Shown here: positions 45,263-57,701 of the stretch, piece by piece
How the letters are laid out: each line of letters starts with the position of its first letter
Numbering within the stretch: the first letter of the stretch is position 1
Assembly (NCBI GenBank): GCA_039602395.1
Contig: JBCNJP010000007.1
Span: 123,724,957-123,788,956 of the forward strand
Source: Deinandra increscens subsp. villosa
Lineage: Eukaryota > Streptophyta > Magnoliopsida > Asterales > Asteraceae
Direction of reading: 5' to 3'
Length of the DNA: 64,000 nt
The notes under the pieces: model-generated
Databases searched by the model: none
Seen by the model: the letters and a program-made list of their open reading frames with translations, nothing else
Told to the model about the DNA's origin: nothing
Made by a program: the position numbers and the translations under genes

Positions 45263-45263
<1 letters not shown>

Positions 45264-45265
<2 letters not shown>

Positions 45266-48200
45266 TCTATTTTAATAAAAGAATTACTTCAAGCTGAGGT
45301 GGCATCACCACAGCTCTCGCTGGCTTTAGTTTCCCGCCTAAATCACATGCCACTGTTTTCACACGCGGATGACCCGACCCACGAGAGTGAAGCAAAAACC
45401 CTAATTTCTTTCAACCCCATCTCATTTTCGTCTCCTTCAAGATCATCTTCCTTTCGACGGTGATCTCCTCCTCTCAATCTCAATCTCATCCTCTGCTAAT
45501 GAGGTATGTGTTCTCGATTTTATCCGTAATCGATTTCCGTTCAACCTCCGGTGGGTAATGTTCTTACAATTTTTACATCTGGATTTTCGGTTTCCATTCA
45601 TCTGGTCGGTACTTTCTTCATTTCTATTTTCGATTTCTATTTCATCTGGATTTGGTATTATTTCTTACAATTTTTCTTTCCGATTCATCGATGAAATTTG
45701 CAAGTACACAATTTTTTTCCGAGTCGTCTTCAAGATCTATATCATCTCAATTTGGTTTTATCTCTTCTGATATCGTGTTCACTATTACCGTAATCCTAGG
45801 AACCCTATTTTTTTGTTATATCGCTCCTCGGTTCAAAACAGGAAACACAACTTTTATAAACCCAAATATATTGTCATCGTTGTTCTCATCCTTGCCGATT
45901 TCTTTATGGGAATGTATATTTTGAATGCTAATTTGTTTCTAATGAATTGGTTTGACATATCCGATGGTGCTTTCTTCAATTTTGGTTTTGGTTTTCTTCT
46001 TTTATTTTTTATTTCAGCTCTAAATTAACTTTTTGGCCTATTAATATTAATTAATAGTGATTGCAACATAATATACTGCTTTAATTTGCAGCAATTCTTT
46101 TGACTTACCTTAACACTATCCTACCGGAACAGTGCCTGAAACAAGGTGAGTATGCTAATTGTGTTCGATGTATATTTGTATATCGCAAGTTTTTTTTAGA
46201 TGGTCTACAACAATTAATGTTATAGGTTTTGTTCTAATGTTTTCGGTTTCTAAGTTACTGATTGTTCTTAAAATGGATAAAGATGCATATGAAAAGTGAT
46301 CACTATTTTTTGACTTAATAGTTATGATTCCTCTCATGAGGTTGTTGAAGCATATGTTGTGGCAGATTGGCTAAGTGTTATATGACTAATTGACTTAATG
46401 CTAATAGAATTCTATGTCTTGCACCAAATTTTTATTGCTAAAAGACCACTTTGAATTTTGTATTTAACAATTTGCGGTCAAGTCATGCTTAATAAAAGAA
46501 ATTATAGGATTGTAACTTTGAATTTTCATTAACTTACTTTCTATTGGCTATTTTGTATTTATAAGCCAAGAAGGTGTATGGGATTGTAATTTTTAGTGAT
46601 GCTTAATAGTATTTTAGATGAACTTAATAATTTTTTTATGATTGCAGTGTTATTAGCTACTGTCTGGTCCTCAGCAGCTGTTTCTGCTTTGGTTTGTTCT
46701 TACTCTGCTTATGTGGTTTATATTTGTTTTAAATGTCCCTCTCATTGTTTTTTTTTTGGTTGTGTGTGCTCTTTTCTGCAATATATCCTTAGTTATCCTT
46801 TTTTTTTATGTAGGATGTTGACTAAAACTTTCATCATGTTGCTTTGTCAGGTGTTCGTTTGTGATTGCTCTGGTGTAAGGAGGGTGCTTTATGTTCATAG
46901 AAATCTGAACCAAGGTGTGAAAGTGTAGGCATCCCTCTGTTGCTCTTCAAAAGCGTGAAAGTGTATGATTCCCAGTTAAATTGAAGCCAGGTAAATATCT
47001 AATTTGATTTTAGTTCATAAGTGTGTTTCCCTCGGTTACTTGGATTTTTTCGAGCTACGATTGATTTTGGGATTGAGAATTTGGGTTATCTTACTGAAAT
47101 TAGTATGGGTGAATCTGGGAAAGTCCTTAATGCCCATGATTCCTCATCGCTGTCATATTTGATTCGTTTCAATTTTACTAATAAAGTGAAACATCTCTTG
47201 GTTGCTTGCTAATCTTATCTTCAACATATATCTCAATCAGCATCAAAGATGTGAAGTTGTTGTCTTTACAAAAGGTAACACATATCTCAATCATAACACA
47301 TGGTTTGAAGTGGGGATATTGCATATATGTATATAATTGAAGAACCCACGAATGAGATATCACCATTATTTTTACTGAAATGGTGTGTGTATTTGCAGCA
47401 GTTTCGTTGATTATCTTGGCTCACTGCCTTTTGAAGGTTGTCATTGATGGAAAGTACTAAAGGAAGCGGTAATTGCTCAATCATTTATCTTTGGTTTAGG
47501 GAATTTGATCAAGTCGTTACATGTTTTTTTCCCTTTCTGATGCATATTAGTACATATAAGAAATTTGATTTGAGATACGAATTTTATGCTACATGATATA
47601 CAGGTATGCAGTGTAGGAAAATCTATGAGGTGTATATGATAAAAACCCAGAGTTACGTCATAGTTTTATGTATGAACTATAATCGAAAGCCTGATTAATA
47701 TTAAGATGTACCTTATTTAGGTTGATATACGTGCAGGTGACAAACATTGAACTATAATTTGAGGTTTTTATTCTAGCTGTAATGTATTGTGTTCCATATT
47801 ATCTAATCCAACAATGTATATGTTTTTAGGTGTACCTGTGTACTGGTGTATATTACCTGCCTGTTTGTTTTCTGCAAACACACTTACTATGGACATTATT
47901 CACTTACTATGGACATTATTCACTATGGTCAACATCTAAATCTTTTGAACACCATTTACCTACATTGTGGTCCTTATTGTTGATTCTAATTCTGATGATT
48001 ACTTCCACTTTCCATTCGTTACCAATGACAAAACACCAAAAAGTTTCGTTGCAGCAAGCATTTTTTGTACAACTTTAAAAGGGAATACTCATTTAGTTTG
48101 GGAAGAAGGTACGCATCATCGATAATGAACTGGTAACTTTAAGATTCATTATTTAATCTCTGAACATAATCACTATGTTGTTTTATGTCCTTATTTAAAG

Positions 48201-49522
48201 TCTTTACTGTTGCTATTAATTAGGCCATCTTAACATCTGCTTACATTGCACATACATTACATTACACATATATTTTGTTCAAGAGTTCAAGATTATGTTC
48301 CTAAATGAGAAAAATTGCTCCTAGAATTATTATGTGTGTCTTCTCTTTATATATTTTTTTAATTGGTTCTGTATAAGCATATTCAAATGTCATTTCCTTC
48401 TCTATGAATCTTCCTATTTCGTTTTTAACCATGTTGGAACCCTTCTTTTGAGTTTGGTATAAGATTGGAACCATTAAGTACACTTGCTGTTAGACTACTA
48501 TTTCCTATACATTTGAATAGTTTAACTACAAAAAAACTTTGAAGAATGAAAGTGCAGAGATTACTTTCATACTTTATTAACATTTCATTTTGTGTGCGAG
48601 TATGATGATGGATACTAGGATTGATTAATTTAATTATCATTCAGTTTAATCCTTGAATTAGGGAATATGGTCAACTTAATAAATAAAGTGTGTGGATATA
48701 CACATTCACATTTGTTTTAATTTTTAACATACTTTGCACATGTTCTCATCTAAGGACCCTACAGGAAAAGATCCAAAAAAGAAGGTAGCAGTCTAGAGCA
48801 AGGCAGGTTAGAAGAAGAATCAATAACAAATGGTTGTATTTTAAAGATGAATCAACAACAATTGGTTGTATTGATTTTATGCAAGCGCATTTTCTCGGGA
48901 CCGACGCCCAAACGTCCTTATAGTTATAATTTAGTTTGTTTTAAATATAACTGATTTTTTGACAGTTATAATTTTATGCATGGACAATTTTCATTTTATC
49001 TGTGTTTTTGTTCCTCCTTTTTTTTTGAGTGTAGGTCGAACAGGTGGATTAATAGCTGGAGTTGTTAGTTGCAACAACTGATTAAAGAGGTTTGCATTGA
49101 AAGTTCTGAAAAAACTTTGGTATAATTTCTCAACTTTAAAATGAATTTTTTATAGATGCTTTTGTGTAACACTGTAAAACTTTGGTGTAATTTACAAGCA
49201 ACCCTCAAAAAATAGTTCAGTGATGTTAAACAATTATTTTTTTAAAGAAATAGAATATCAGGATTCTCGCTACCTTAGTTTAATTAAGCTATTTGATTGT
49301 GAGATTATAAATTACAAATGTGACCGTATCAATAGTTTTGTTTAAGAATCCAGTTTTTATTCATGGACAATTGTACGTGGTAAAAGTTAGACAAACATGG
49401 AAATGCTCTTGCCAAAACAGGTCTTCCTAATGGTTGGTTCCATGTCATTGCAGGTGTTTCTCATCTTTTTATTTTAGTGTTTAGTAAACCCTATCCGTGC
49501 ATCGCACGGGTCCAAAAGACTT
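45264..49522 (+). mobile_element. Large Helitron-like element, about 4.3 kb, non-autonomous
   Basis: The head TCATCTATTTTAATAAAAGA and the tail, a hairpin CCGTGC-ATC-GCACGG at 49491-49505 followed by a short spacer and GACTTG, resemble Helitron termini, though the last bases are not canonical CTRR. It lies between two TA runs, as expected for insertion between A and T without target duplication. No Rep/helicase is visible. The 45345-45510 part looks like a captured gene leader (aaaccctaatttc, ctcctcctctcaatctc, then ATGAG|GTATGT). Other exon-like pieces with splice motifs follow (for example GCAG before 46648), but I could not identify a source gene. A 20-bp unit is repeated in tandem near 47878. 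The long open frames inside have no known similarity. Confidence 0.6.
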
Positions 49523-50304
49523 GTATATATATATATATTTATCTTGTATTATAGTGTTATATCTTGTATGTATACATATTGGTTCTATTGAGAACCGTAA
49601 GAACTAGTTATAGCCACTCATTAATTAAGTAAATGCATAGATGTAGTAATCCATTATGCACCATGAAATGTAAAGCAACAAATGGTTCTTAACAAATGGT
49701 AGTTATGCATGATGCAATATAACATTTTGAATTGTGATTTTAAATGGTTCTTTTGGTTCTCTATATTTGTTTCCTCGTAAATTTAACGTCTCCCTAATTA
49801 ATAGACTGTTATATATAACTAGAAGTTGCTGGCACATGTTACTGTGAAGTTTGTTGCAGTTCGAGTGTCTATTAGGTTATTAAAAGTGAGTTGCTACAGG
49901 TTTTTCATGCATCGGTTGGAAAACAAATGATTTTTAAAAGTAGAACAAGGAGTATAGTACATAAAAAGAAACGTATGAAGTTACCACAAAATTTTAGATG
50001 TATATTAATTAAAATAAATTATAGTTTTTAATTAAAAGAAATTATGATTTAATAAAAAAACTTATGACAAATTTAATTAAAAAATTAATTACTTGTTACT
50101 CTATATGTAAAACACAAAAATACAACAATATGTTTTGTATGTTATACCCTTATATTAGCAAAGAACACTAATGGTACAATAAAAAACACGTAGTTGTGTT
50201 TTGTATATGTAGGTAATGTCAGTTATCGTCGCTAAATCAAGAAGAATATACAACTAGAAACTAAGGCATGCAAGTGTACATGTTTTAACTATATTTTAAA
50301 TGAG
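49523..50304. other. Intergenic, no gene seen
   Basis: After the TA run, 49570-49770 contains words such as ggttctattgagaacc and ggttcttttggttctc that may be the ends of a small MITE related to 2838-3013. The rest is AT-rich without features. Confidence 0.35.
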
Positions 50305-50960
50305 GATGTAAACCAACAAAGTAAACGGGGCTTGTTTATTTTCTTTTGTTTAGCATTAAACATGTTCATCAACACATACCAAACAAAAATTTGTGTTCAT
50401 GTTCATTAAGGAGTTGAACTTGTTCGCGAACGCTAATGAACATATTCTATTTCAAAAATAAAATTCATCATTATTCTTAATCTAAAAAATCAGACATCAT
50501 CACCTTAAATAAGTATATACTTAAACACTTAATATGATCATCATAAACATAATTATCTCAAAACAAAGAATAAGTTTAAAAAAACAACCATAAACATATT
50601 ATATTATCTTACAATAGTATCGCAAATATCTAACTTTTTAACAAGATACAAGCTTCAAATTACTAGAGTTCTTAGTTTAAATGTTAGGTAAAAAACTAAA
50701 TATTAAAAATATAAAAAAACATCTAATGAATGAACATAAACAAACAAACATGAAGGAATGTAAACTTAATTACAAACATAGACGAACACCTTACCGATCG
50801 TGAACACAAATGAAGGAACGTTGCTTATGTTCATATTCGTTCATTTAACTAAACAAACGAAATTCTTGTTCATGCACATTCTTTTATCAAACGAACGAAC
50901 CTAAACGAACTTTCCACGAACGGTTCACAAAAGTTCGGTTCGTTTACAACTTTGTAGATT
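50305..50960. mobile_element. Possible MITE rich in GTTCGTTT words
   Basis: The stretch begins TGTAAACCAACAAAG and ends with the reverse complement of CTACAAAGTTGTAAACGAACC. The interior repeats gaacaaacgaac and tgttcatgttcatt words on both strands, so much of it can fold back. No target duplication or protein was found, so this is a tentative call. Confidence 0.4.
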
Positions 50961-51604
50961 CATCCCGAGTAACCCGAATCCGGTTGTGGATAGGAAGGTA
51001 ACACCCTAACTACGCACACCTAAACCAAAGCATCCAACTCCAAATCATAGACATCAATTTGATATCTTAAAAAATAACCACCATACCAACAGAAGAAAGC
51101 TTCAACATTAAAAACCTTATCGTTCGTAGATTTTTATAACATTAAGGGGCTAAATATGTAAGTAAAAAAAAAGTAACATCGTAGTAGCATCTCTTGAGGT
51201 TAGGCTTTGACTTTATTTCCACAAAGCCCCTTTGGATTCCTCATAGTTGCCGTAGACCCACGTTTCCTTTTTTAAACTACAATACCAAGAAGTCAAACAC
51301 CCATTCATGATAAAGGCGTCTCCTAGTTTTTATTTTATTTTTTTTAAACTTTAATAGTAATTCCTAAATTTTCTAAAGAAAATATACTAGACTTCTTGTA
51401 AAATTTGAACCAACTTTTTAGTTATAGGGTATACACCTTCGTATCCCGTGTGGAAAACAAAAGCATCTCGTGGTTTAACACCTTTATAGGGGAGATTCAA
51501 AAGAGAACGCTAACTTTAAAAAAACGATTTACGAGAAGCGGGCTCAAACGAAGTCCGATTAAACTCATTCTAACAACGTTGGAACTGACTCGTCAAATCA
51601 ATAT

Positions 51605-51810
51605 TAGTCTTAACTTTTCAGGTTTTTAACTTTTAGGATTTGGGTTTTAGCTTTTAGGAATTAGAGTTTACTTTTATGATTTAGCTTTAGGATATAAGGT
51701 TTAACTTTAAGGTTTAAGGTTTAGAGTTTAAGTTTAAGATTTAGTTATAAGGTTTAGCTTTTGAGGTTTAGGGTTTAACTTTAGTTTGGGGTTTAGCTAT
51801 TAAAAACCCA
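51605..51810. repeat. Degenerate telomere-like TTTAGG tract
   Basis: About 200 bp consist of imperfect units around ggtttag, gtttaag and ttttagg; only one clear ggtttagggttt occurs near 51765. The plant telomere unit is TTTAGGG, so this may be a worn interstitial telomeric stretch or simply a low-complexity repeat. Confidence 0.4.
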
Positions 51811-51962
51811 ATAATGATTTAACGAGTCAGTTTCAACGCCATTAAAATAAGTTAAATTGAACTTCGTCTAAACCTGTTTCCCGCAATTTTTTTAGTGTTC
51901 TTTTATTTTTTTTGAAGTAAGCACGTATATATGTATGTATGTATATATATATGTATAAGCAT

Positions 51963-52292
51963 GGGCGGTATGGGGTATAAAAAAATTCGGCAACCAACAT
52001 TCGGCATCCCAACTTTTTCGGCAAATTCGGCAAATGTATACCAACCCATTCGGCATGTAGAATTCGGCAAAAAAAAACAAGAAAATCGGCATTTAGTTGC
52101 CGATGGTTGCCGATGATTTTTGAAACAAAATTTCCCACCCAACCCAATTTATCCTACCCAACTTATCCCACCATACCACTTCAAAAAACAAAAAAGACAT
52201 ATAATTTTTTCTCTCTCCTGTGTCACTCTCCTATTGGTCCATCAACTTATCCCATTTTACTTATCCTAAAAAACTTATCCCCCATACCGCCC
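51963..52292. mobile_element. MITE with GGGCGGTATGGGG ends
   Basis: The left end GGGCGGTATGGGGTATAA and the right end (reverse complement GGGCGGTATGGGGGATAAG) form 13-bp perfect terminal repeats. The left half repeats ttcggca words; the right half repeats cttatcc words. No clear target duplication and no coding content. Confidence 0.7.
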
Positions 52293-52482
52293 ACCCTAAG
52301 AAACTTACTATGTATGACCTAAACTTTTTTTTTTAAGTCACAAAAACACTTGCTTGTAATTTATTGCAACTGGAAAACAAAAACACGTGCAATTGTAATG
52401 CACTTGATTAATAACAACAAAACCATTTGCATTAAAAAAAAACATACATAAATTTGTGTTTCTTTATTTATTTATTTTTGAA

Positions 52483-52825
52483 CGGTGTTTAGAACTACTC
52501 CCCAAATCTCCAATACCCGAGTAAGTCTTTCTGATACGAAATTGCAACCGTCCATACTGATTTTGACACTCCAGGTTTGAACTTGATTTCAGATCACTAA
52601 CAGGGGTATTACCCATCCATTCGATCATCTCCACTCCCGGGGTGACAGTGACTGGCACGTCTCCTATGGGAAGCTCGTACATGAGCTCTACACTCAAACA
52701 GAACACCAGTTCAGGGGGAAACTGACTCACTGCCAGAAAACCCCATGTGAGGATTGAACCTCTGACCTCTCAGTCAGAAACTCAACCCTCCCTTAGATAC
52801 CATTGAGACAATTGCTCGTCAGTGT
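52483..52825 (-). mobile_element. tRNA-derived SINE, longer variant
   Basis: On the minus strand the head reads CAATTGTCTCAATGGTATC (A-box-like) and GGTCAGAGGTTCAATCCTC (B-box-like). The body has GAGTGGAGATGATCGAATGG and GGGTAATACCCCTGTTAGTG, close to the body of the SINEs at 22810 and 56324. It ends AAACACCGTTCAAAAA. An 88-codon open frame inside is a by-product. Confidence 0.75.
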
Positions 52826-52920
52826 TAGCCTTTTTTAAACAAAGAAAATAAAAGTTTATTAAAAAAATATAATAAAGAAAAAAAAACAATTCTGTTGAGT
52901 GAGTATGGAATCTTTGCACA

Positions 52921-53206
52921 CAGGGGCGGACCCAGTAAGGGCCCAGGGGTAGCGCCCGCTACCCCTGAACTTTTACCCCGACGTGCAATTTTTTTTTTAT
53001 AGGTTTTCGGTTTTTCTCGACCCCTGAAACGAATTTTTCGCGACCCCTGGAAGAAATTTTATGGCTTTTACTTAAAAATATGATCAAAAGCCTCTTAAAA
53101 ATATGATTAAAAGCCCGTTAACTACCTAAAAAAAATTCGGGGGCGCTGCCCCCGAACCCCTGTTAGTCCCCGCTACCCCTGATATTCTTTCCTGGATCCG
53201 CCACTG
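52921..53206. mobile_element. hAT-type MITE
   Basis: The 286-bp element has ends CAGGGGCGGACCCAG and, reverse-complemented, CAGTGGCGGATCCAGG. The flanks TTTGCACA (52913-52920) and TTTACACA (53207-53214) agree at 7 of 8. The interior has inverted copies of gctacccctga and gggggcgctgccccc. This terminus is typical of abundant plant hAT MITEs. Confidence 0.88.
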
Positions 53207-53717
53207 TTTACACACCTCTACACCAATTATTTGTTTTTCTTATTTAAATTCTACTATTTTAAAAAATACTGTTTATAGTTTAATAAATAAAAATACAATA
53301 CAAATGGAAAATAAATATAAGAAATTACATTGTATTGTAATTTACAATATAAATAAAGTGAATACAAAGATATGGGTAGAAGAAGAATGTTGAGGCCCTT
53401 GTTTGATATCGTATTCTTAAAATAAGTTGTGTCCCTCAAGAAAACTTATTTGTTTCATAGGGTATAACAACAACAACAGTGGTAGTGTTGGAGAATACTT
53501 CTAGAACCTGAAAATGCAAAATAATGTTTTTACAAATTAGATGAGAACGATGTTTAGTGAGTTCACTAATTCCTTTATAAAGAACGGTGTGAGAATGAAA
53601 TTAGAAGGTTTAGTAAGCCTCTCTAAAGAATGGTTTTCAAATGTTTGTATTGTAAAATTTTGAATTTCACAATGACCGAATAGACTTTCTGATCGTGTAG
53701 ATCATTATATATATATA

Positions 53718-55370
53718 CAACGAGATGTTTACCACCCCGCGCGTTGCTGCGGGTTGAATTTGTTTGCTGAACGAAAGTTAAAAAGTTAAGGGGTATAAAA
53801 TGTAAAAGTCTAAAAGTCTCGTGGTGAAAGTTTAAAACTATAAAAGTATATTAAAAATGAAAGTAAAAAAGTTAAGAGTTTCGTGGCCAAAGTAGAAGAC
53901 AACAAAACTTAAAACGAAAAATAAAAAACTTTAAAAGTTAGAGCATTAAAAAGTTAAGGAGTATAAAACGTAAAAGTCTAAAAGTCAAAAGTATACTAGA
54001 AACGGAAGTAGAAAAGTTAAAAGTTTTGTGGTCAAAGTAGAAAACAACAAAACTTAAAAAAAAGTCAGAGGGTAGAAAACGTAAAAGTATGAAATATATT
54101 ACTATTTCTTTTTAAAAAAAAAGTAGTGTAAAAGTTTAAGGGGTAGAATTTGTTAAACATTTAAACTACCGAAACGTAAAAGTCTAAAAGTCTAGTGGTA
54201 AAAGTATAAAACTATAAAAGTATACTAAAAACGAAAGTAGAAAAGTTAAACACTTTGTGGCGAAAGTATAATACAACAAAACTTAAAACAAAAAAAAAAC
54301 GTTAAAAGTTAGAGGGTTAAAAAGTTAAGGGGTGTAAAACGTAAAAGTCTAATAGTCTCGTGGTGAAAGTATAAAACAATAAAGTATAATAATAAACGAA
54401 AGTAGAAAAGTTAAAAGTTTCGTTCTCAAAGTAGAAGACAACAAAACTTAAAACAAAAAAAATAACTTTAAAAGTTTAAGGGTAGAAAACGTAAAAGTAT
54501 GAAACATGTGTGACTAAACTCTAAAAACTAAAAGTTTACTATTTCGTAAAAGAAAAAATAGTGTAAAAGTTTAATGGGTAGAAACTGTCAAACATCCAAA
54601 CTATTGTGGCCAAACAATAAGATATAAAAAGTTTACTATTCATCATTAATTTTCATTGTATATTTATATAATAGGAATTGATGGTGAATAGTGGACTTTT
54701 ACTTTCTTTCATTTGAACCACAATATTTTCTTAATTTTACAGTTTTGGTCCACGTCTTTTTTTTTTCTTTTATATACTTTCACCACTATTACTTTTTAAT
54801 TTAATACTTTGACCACGTGACTTTTAGAGTTTTATCTTTTATACCCCTTAACTTTTATAGTTTCATTTTTAATATATTTTTTTATAGTTTTATACTTTAA
54901 CCACAAAACTTTTAGACTTTTACGTTTTATGTCCCTTAGCTTTTCTACATTCGTTTTTAGTATACTTCTTATAGTTTTATACTTTAACAATGAAACTTTT
55001 AGACTTTTACGTTATATCCCTCTTAACTTTTCTACTTTTGTTTTTAGTATACTTTTAAAGATTTTGACTTTGACCACTATTTTTTTGTTGTTTAATACTT
55101 TGACCACATTAAAATGTCTATTACTTAAACTGGCGGGTAAATGGGTGTCCCACCGTGAAACGTTTTATACTCCTTAATTTTTCTACTTTATTTTATTTGG
55201 CCACGACACTTTTAACTTTTCTACTTTCCCTTTTAGTATCCTTTTATAGTTTTAAACTTTCACCACAACACTTTTCAACTTTTACGTTTTATACCATTTA
55301 ACTTTTTTACTTTCGTTTAGTATACAAATTCAACCCCGCAGCAACGCGCGGGGAGGGTAAACATCTCGTT
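53718..55370. mobile_element. Large fold-back element with GC hairpin termini
   Basis: The outer ends are inverted repeats of about 45 bp: ACGAGATGTTTACC followed by a CCCCGCGCGTTGCTGCGGG hairpin and TTGAATTTG on the left, and the reverse complement on the right (55325-55370). The left arm (to about 54620) is a string of variable units made of words such as aaaacgtaaaagtctaaaag and gtggtcaaagtagaaaac. The right arm (from about 54700) carries the same words reverse-complemented. The whole is a 1.65-kb imperfect palindrome with A-rich and T-rich halves. No protein is encoded. Related one-armed copies lie at 58300-58640 and 60020-60894. The class is uncertain: the hairpins recall Helitron tails and the symmetry recalls fold-back elements. 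Confidence 0.75.
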
Positions 55371-56306
55371 AGGAATATATGTATTCAATATTGAAATCAT
55401 TAGGACATATGGTTTTTTTTTATCTGTGAATATTGAAATCATTAGGCTTGGGATCTCTAATTGCTCGGAATTGCTTACCATAATCTTATTGTTATCTGGA
55501 TAGTTGGGGTGTAGTCTGGGAGTTTGTTTGAAGACAAACAAAAATTCAAGTGTATGAATATTTGATATACCTTAATTTATACATGTTCATAATCAATATT
55601 TCCTTACATTTTAAATGGTTTTGTATGCTTGATTTGATGCTTGTATCTCTTTACACTGTGTTTCTACACGATTTGAAGAGGAATCTCGGCATTGTTTAAC
55701 TATTCGATTTGACTTAATGTTATGACTTGTGTTATTTTTATGAAATCTTTGTTTAACGCTATTATAATGATTACTTGTGCTTGGGTTAATATTAGTGTCG
55801 CTGTAAATAGTATCGTGTTTATAATTATAAATATCGTGGTGGTTTAATGAGAAAATGATACAAAATTACTATGCAAATTATCTTCTAATAGTTAGTTACT
55901 CTTAACTCTTAATTTGTTGATTTACAATCTAGGGCAATAGACTATGAACGGTAAAGTTGGTCATATACTTGTGAAGTCAGTTTATGATATTAATCAGTTC
56001 TAATAAATTATTTTTGTGCAGCTAATTAATTGAAAATAAAATATATTTTAATTAAAATATTTTTATATATATACAGTGGTAAACTTTTAGGCTTTGGTAT
56101 TGGGGAGTGAACAATGGTATTGATTGTTGAATAAGCTGACAAACATACTTGCAAACAAAATTTAATCTTTGGGTTTAGTGTTGGATTAGAAGAAGATTCC
56201 ATTTGCATTTCTTTCTTAGAATGTCTGACATGTTTTCTTCACTAAAAGTTGTATTTTAAAAAGATTACAAAGGTCGTTATTACTTATAATTTATAAACTT
56301 TTTTAT
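55371..56306. other. Intergenic, no gene seen
   Basis: This AT-rich DNA has no recognisable gene or element. Confidence 0.45.
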
Positions 56307-56323
56307 AACATTTTAAAGATAAT

Positions 56324-56543
56324 ACCAATGATCCCTAGCCCAATTGGTTAGGGAGAGGTACCCAAGACATTATAAAGGGGAAGTCTTGTGTTTAAGTCCC
56401 ACTTGTAACAAAAAATAAATGGGGGTTACAGGCTGGACCAGGGGGTTTTCTCACTATGGTGAGTTTCCTCCTGATGGGGATTGGAGATGATGGGGTGGGT
56501 GGGTAATGCCCCCGTCAGTGATCCAAATTTGTCGTTCAAAAAA
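56324..56543 (+). mobile_element. tRNA-derived SINE with target-site duplication
   Basis: The head has AGCCCAATTGGTTAGGG (A-box-like) and CTTGTGTTTAAGTCCC (B-box-like). The body reads TTTCCTCCTGATGGGGATTG and GGGTAATGCCCCCGTCAGTG, and the tail is TTTGTCGTTCAAAAAAA. A 17-bp duplication with one mismatch (AACATTTTAAAGATAAT at 56307-56323, AACATTTTAAAGCTAAT at 56544-56560) brackets it. This is the best-preserved SINE of the family in the window. Confidence 0.9.
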
Positions 56544-56744
56544 AACATTTTAAAGCTAATTTAAAATTATAACCAAAATTATTACTAATGTCATGCGTCT
56601 TATCCTCTCATGTGTAGTGAAACGGATCCCGTCAGTGATCCAAATTTGTCGTTCAAAAAAAACATTTTAAAGCTAATTTAAAATTATAACCAAAATTATT
56701 ACTAATATCATGCGTCTTATCCTCTCATGTTTAGTGGAACGGAT
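56511..56744 (+). repeat. Tandem duplication, 117-bp unit, including a SINE tail
   Basis: CCCGTCAGTGATCCAAATTT at 56511 recurs at 56628, and the following 100 bp match almost exactly (GTCATGCG against ATCATGCG, GTGTAGTGAAACGG against GTTTAGTGGAACGG). The unit contains the last 33 bp of the SINE and its 3' flank, so the duplication followed the insertion. Confidence 0.93.
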
Positions 56745-57351
56745 AACGAAGAGATAGTAGCATACTAACTTTGTATTTTTAACACATGAACCTACACTAC
56801 ATGACTGATCATGTAATATCGAGTTGTTATGTTAACACTCATGCTTTGCATCATCAAAAAAGATTACTAATTCGCCCTAAATAAAAAAGGATTGTGATGG
56901 TAGCATCATGGGTATACAAGATAGTCAATAAATGAATCAAATCACGACTCATTCTTAAACAAAATTTAAACCCTAAACCAAAATCTAGAATAAAAAGAAA
57001 AAAGTTAACCAAAAAACCACAAATAATAATGGTCCCCCATGAATTGTAAGCGATTCACTGCAAAAAGTTACCTCAAGCCTAAGATATCAAGCGACACACC
57101 CAAATGTAGTTTTCCAGAAAAATTTTCCAAACACAGTTGCTATTTCATACATAGAACAATTGTTTACAAACAAATTACAAATATATTATATATCATGTTA
57201 ATGAGTTTATGAGAGCATGTAGATATTTGTCAAAAGGACATGTAGGCGTTAGAATTCGAGAGGGAAAAATTGAAAACATGCCTTGCTAGACGTATGATGA
57301 TGTGGCGTAATGACCTAGCTTTGGAACAAAGAAAAAAAGGTAAAGTTCTAA
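56745..57351. other. Intergenic, no gene seen
   Basis: No gene or repeat terminus was recognised in this AT-rich stretch. Confidence 0.4.
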
Positions 57352-57701
57352 GGGTGCGTTTGGTTGTGGAAAACACACCCTGTTTTCCATTTCTGTTTTC
57401 TAAGAAAACATGGAAAACATAAAACGCGTTCAAATTATAGTTTTCCAGAAAATTTTTCCAAAAACAGAAAATGGTTTTTTTTAACTTTTAAACTAAATTT
57501 GGAAAACAAATTTTTTTTTTGTTTTCCATTTTCTGTTTTCATTTTCTAGTTTTCTATTTTGGAAAATGGAAAACCCATATTTTGGTTTAAAACGCGTTTT
57601 CAAAAATTTTCATGTGTTTTCTGGAGATGCAAAACCCAATTCATTTTCTGGAAAACTGAAAATGGAAAGCTGGAAAACGTTTTCTACAACCAAACGCACC
57701 C
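57352..57701. mobile_element. MITE with GGGTGCGTTTGGTTG ends
   Basis: The left end GGGTGCGTTTGGTTGTGGAA and the right end (reverse complement GGGTGCGTTTGGTTGTAGAA) are near-perfect inverted repeats. The interior is full of ttttcca and tggaaaac words on both strands, so it folds back widely. A clean target duplication was not found. Confidence 0.8.

Noticed and set aside
45067..45463. Open frames with YIYIYI repeats
   Set aside because: They are translations of the TA microsatellite.
51605..51810. Interstitial telomere repeat
   Set aside because: Listed only as telomere-like, because true TTTAGGG units are almost absent and the pattern can be simple A/T/G low complexity.
51842..52147. Three overlapping minus-strand frames of 66-101 codons
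   Set aside because: They lie in a MITE made of ttcggca words; the frames reflect the repeat, not a protein.
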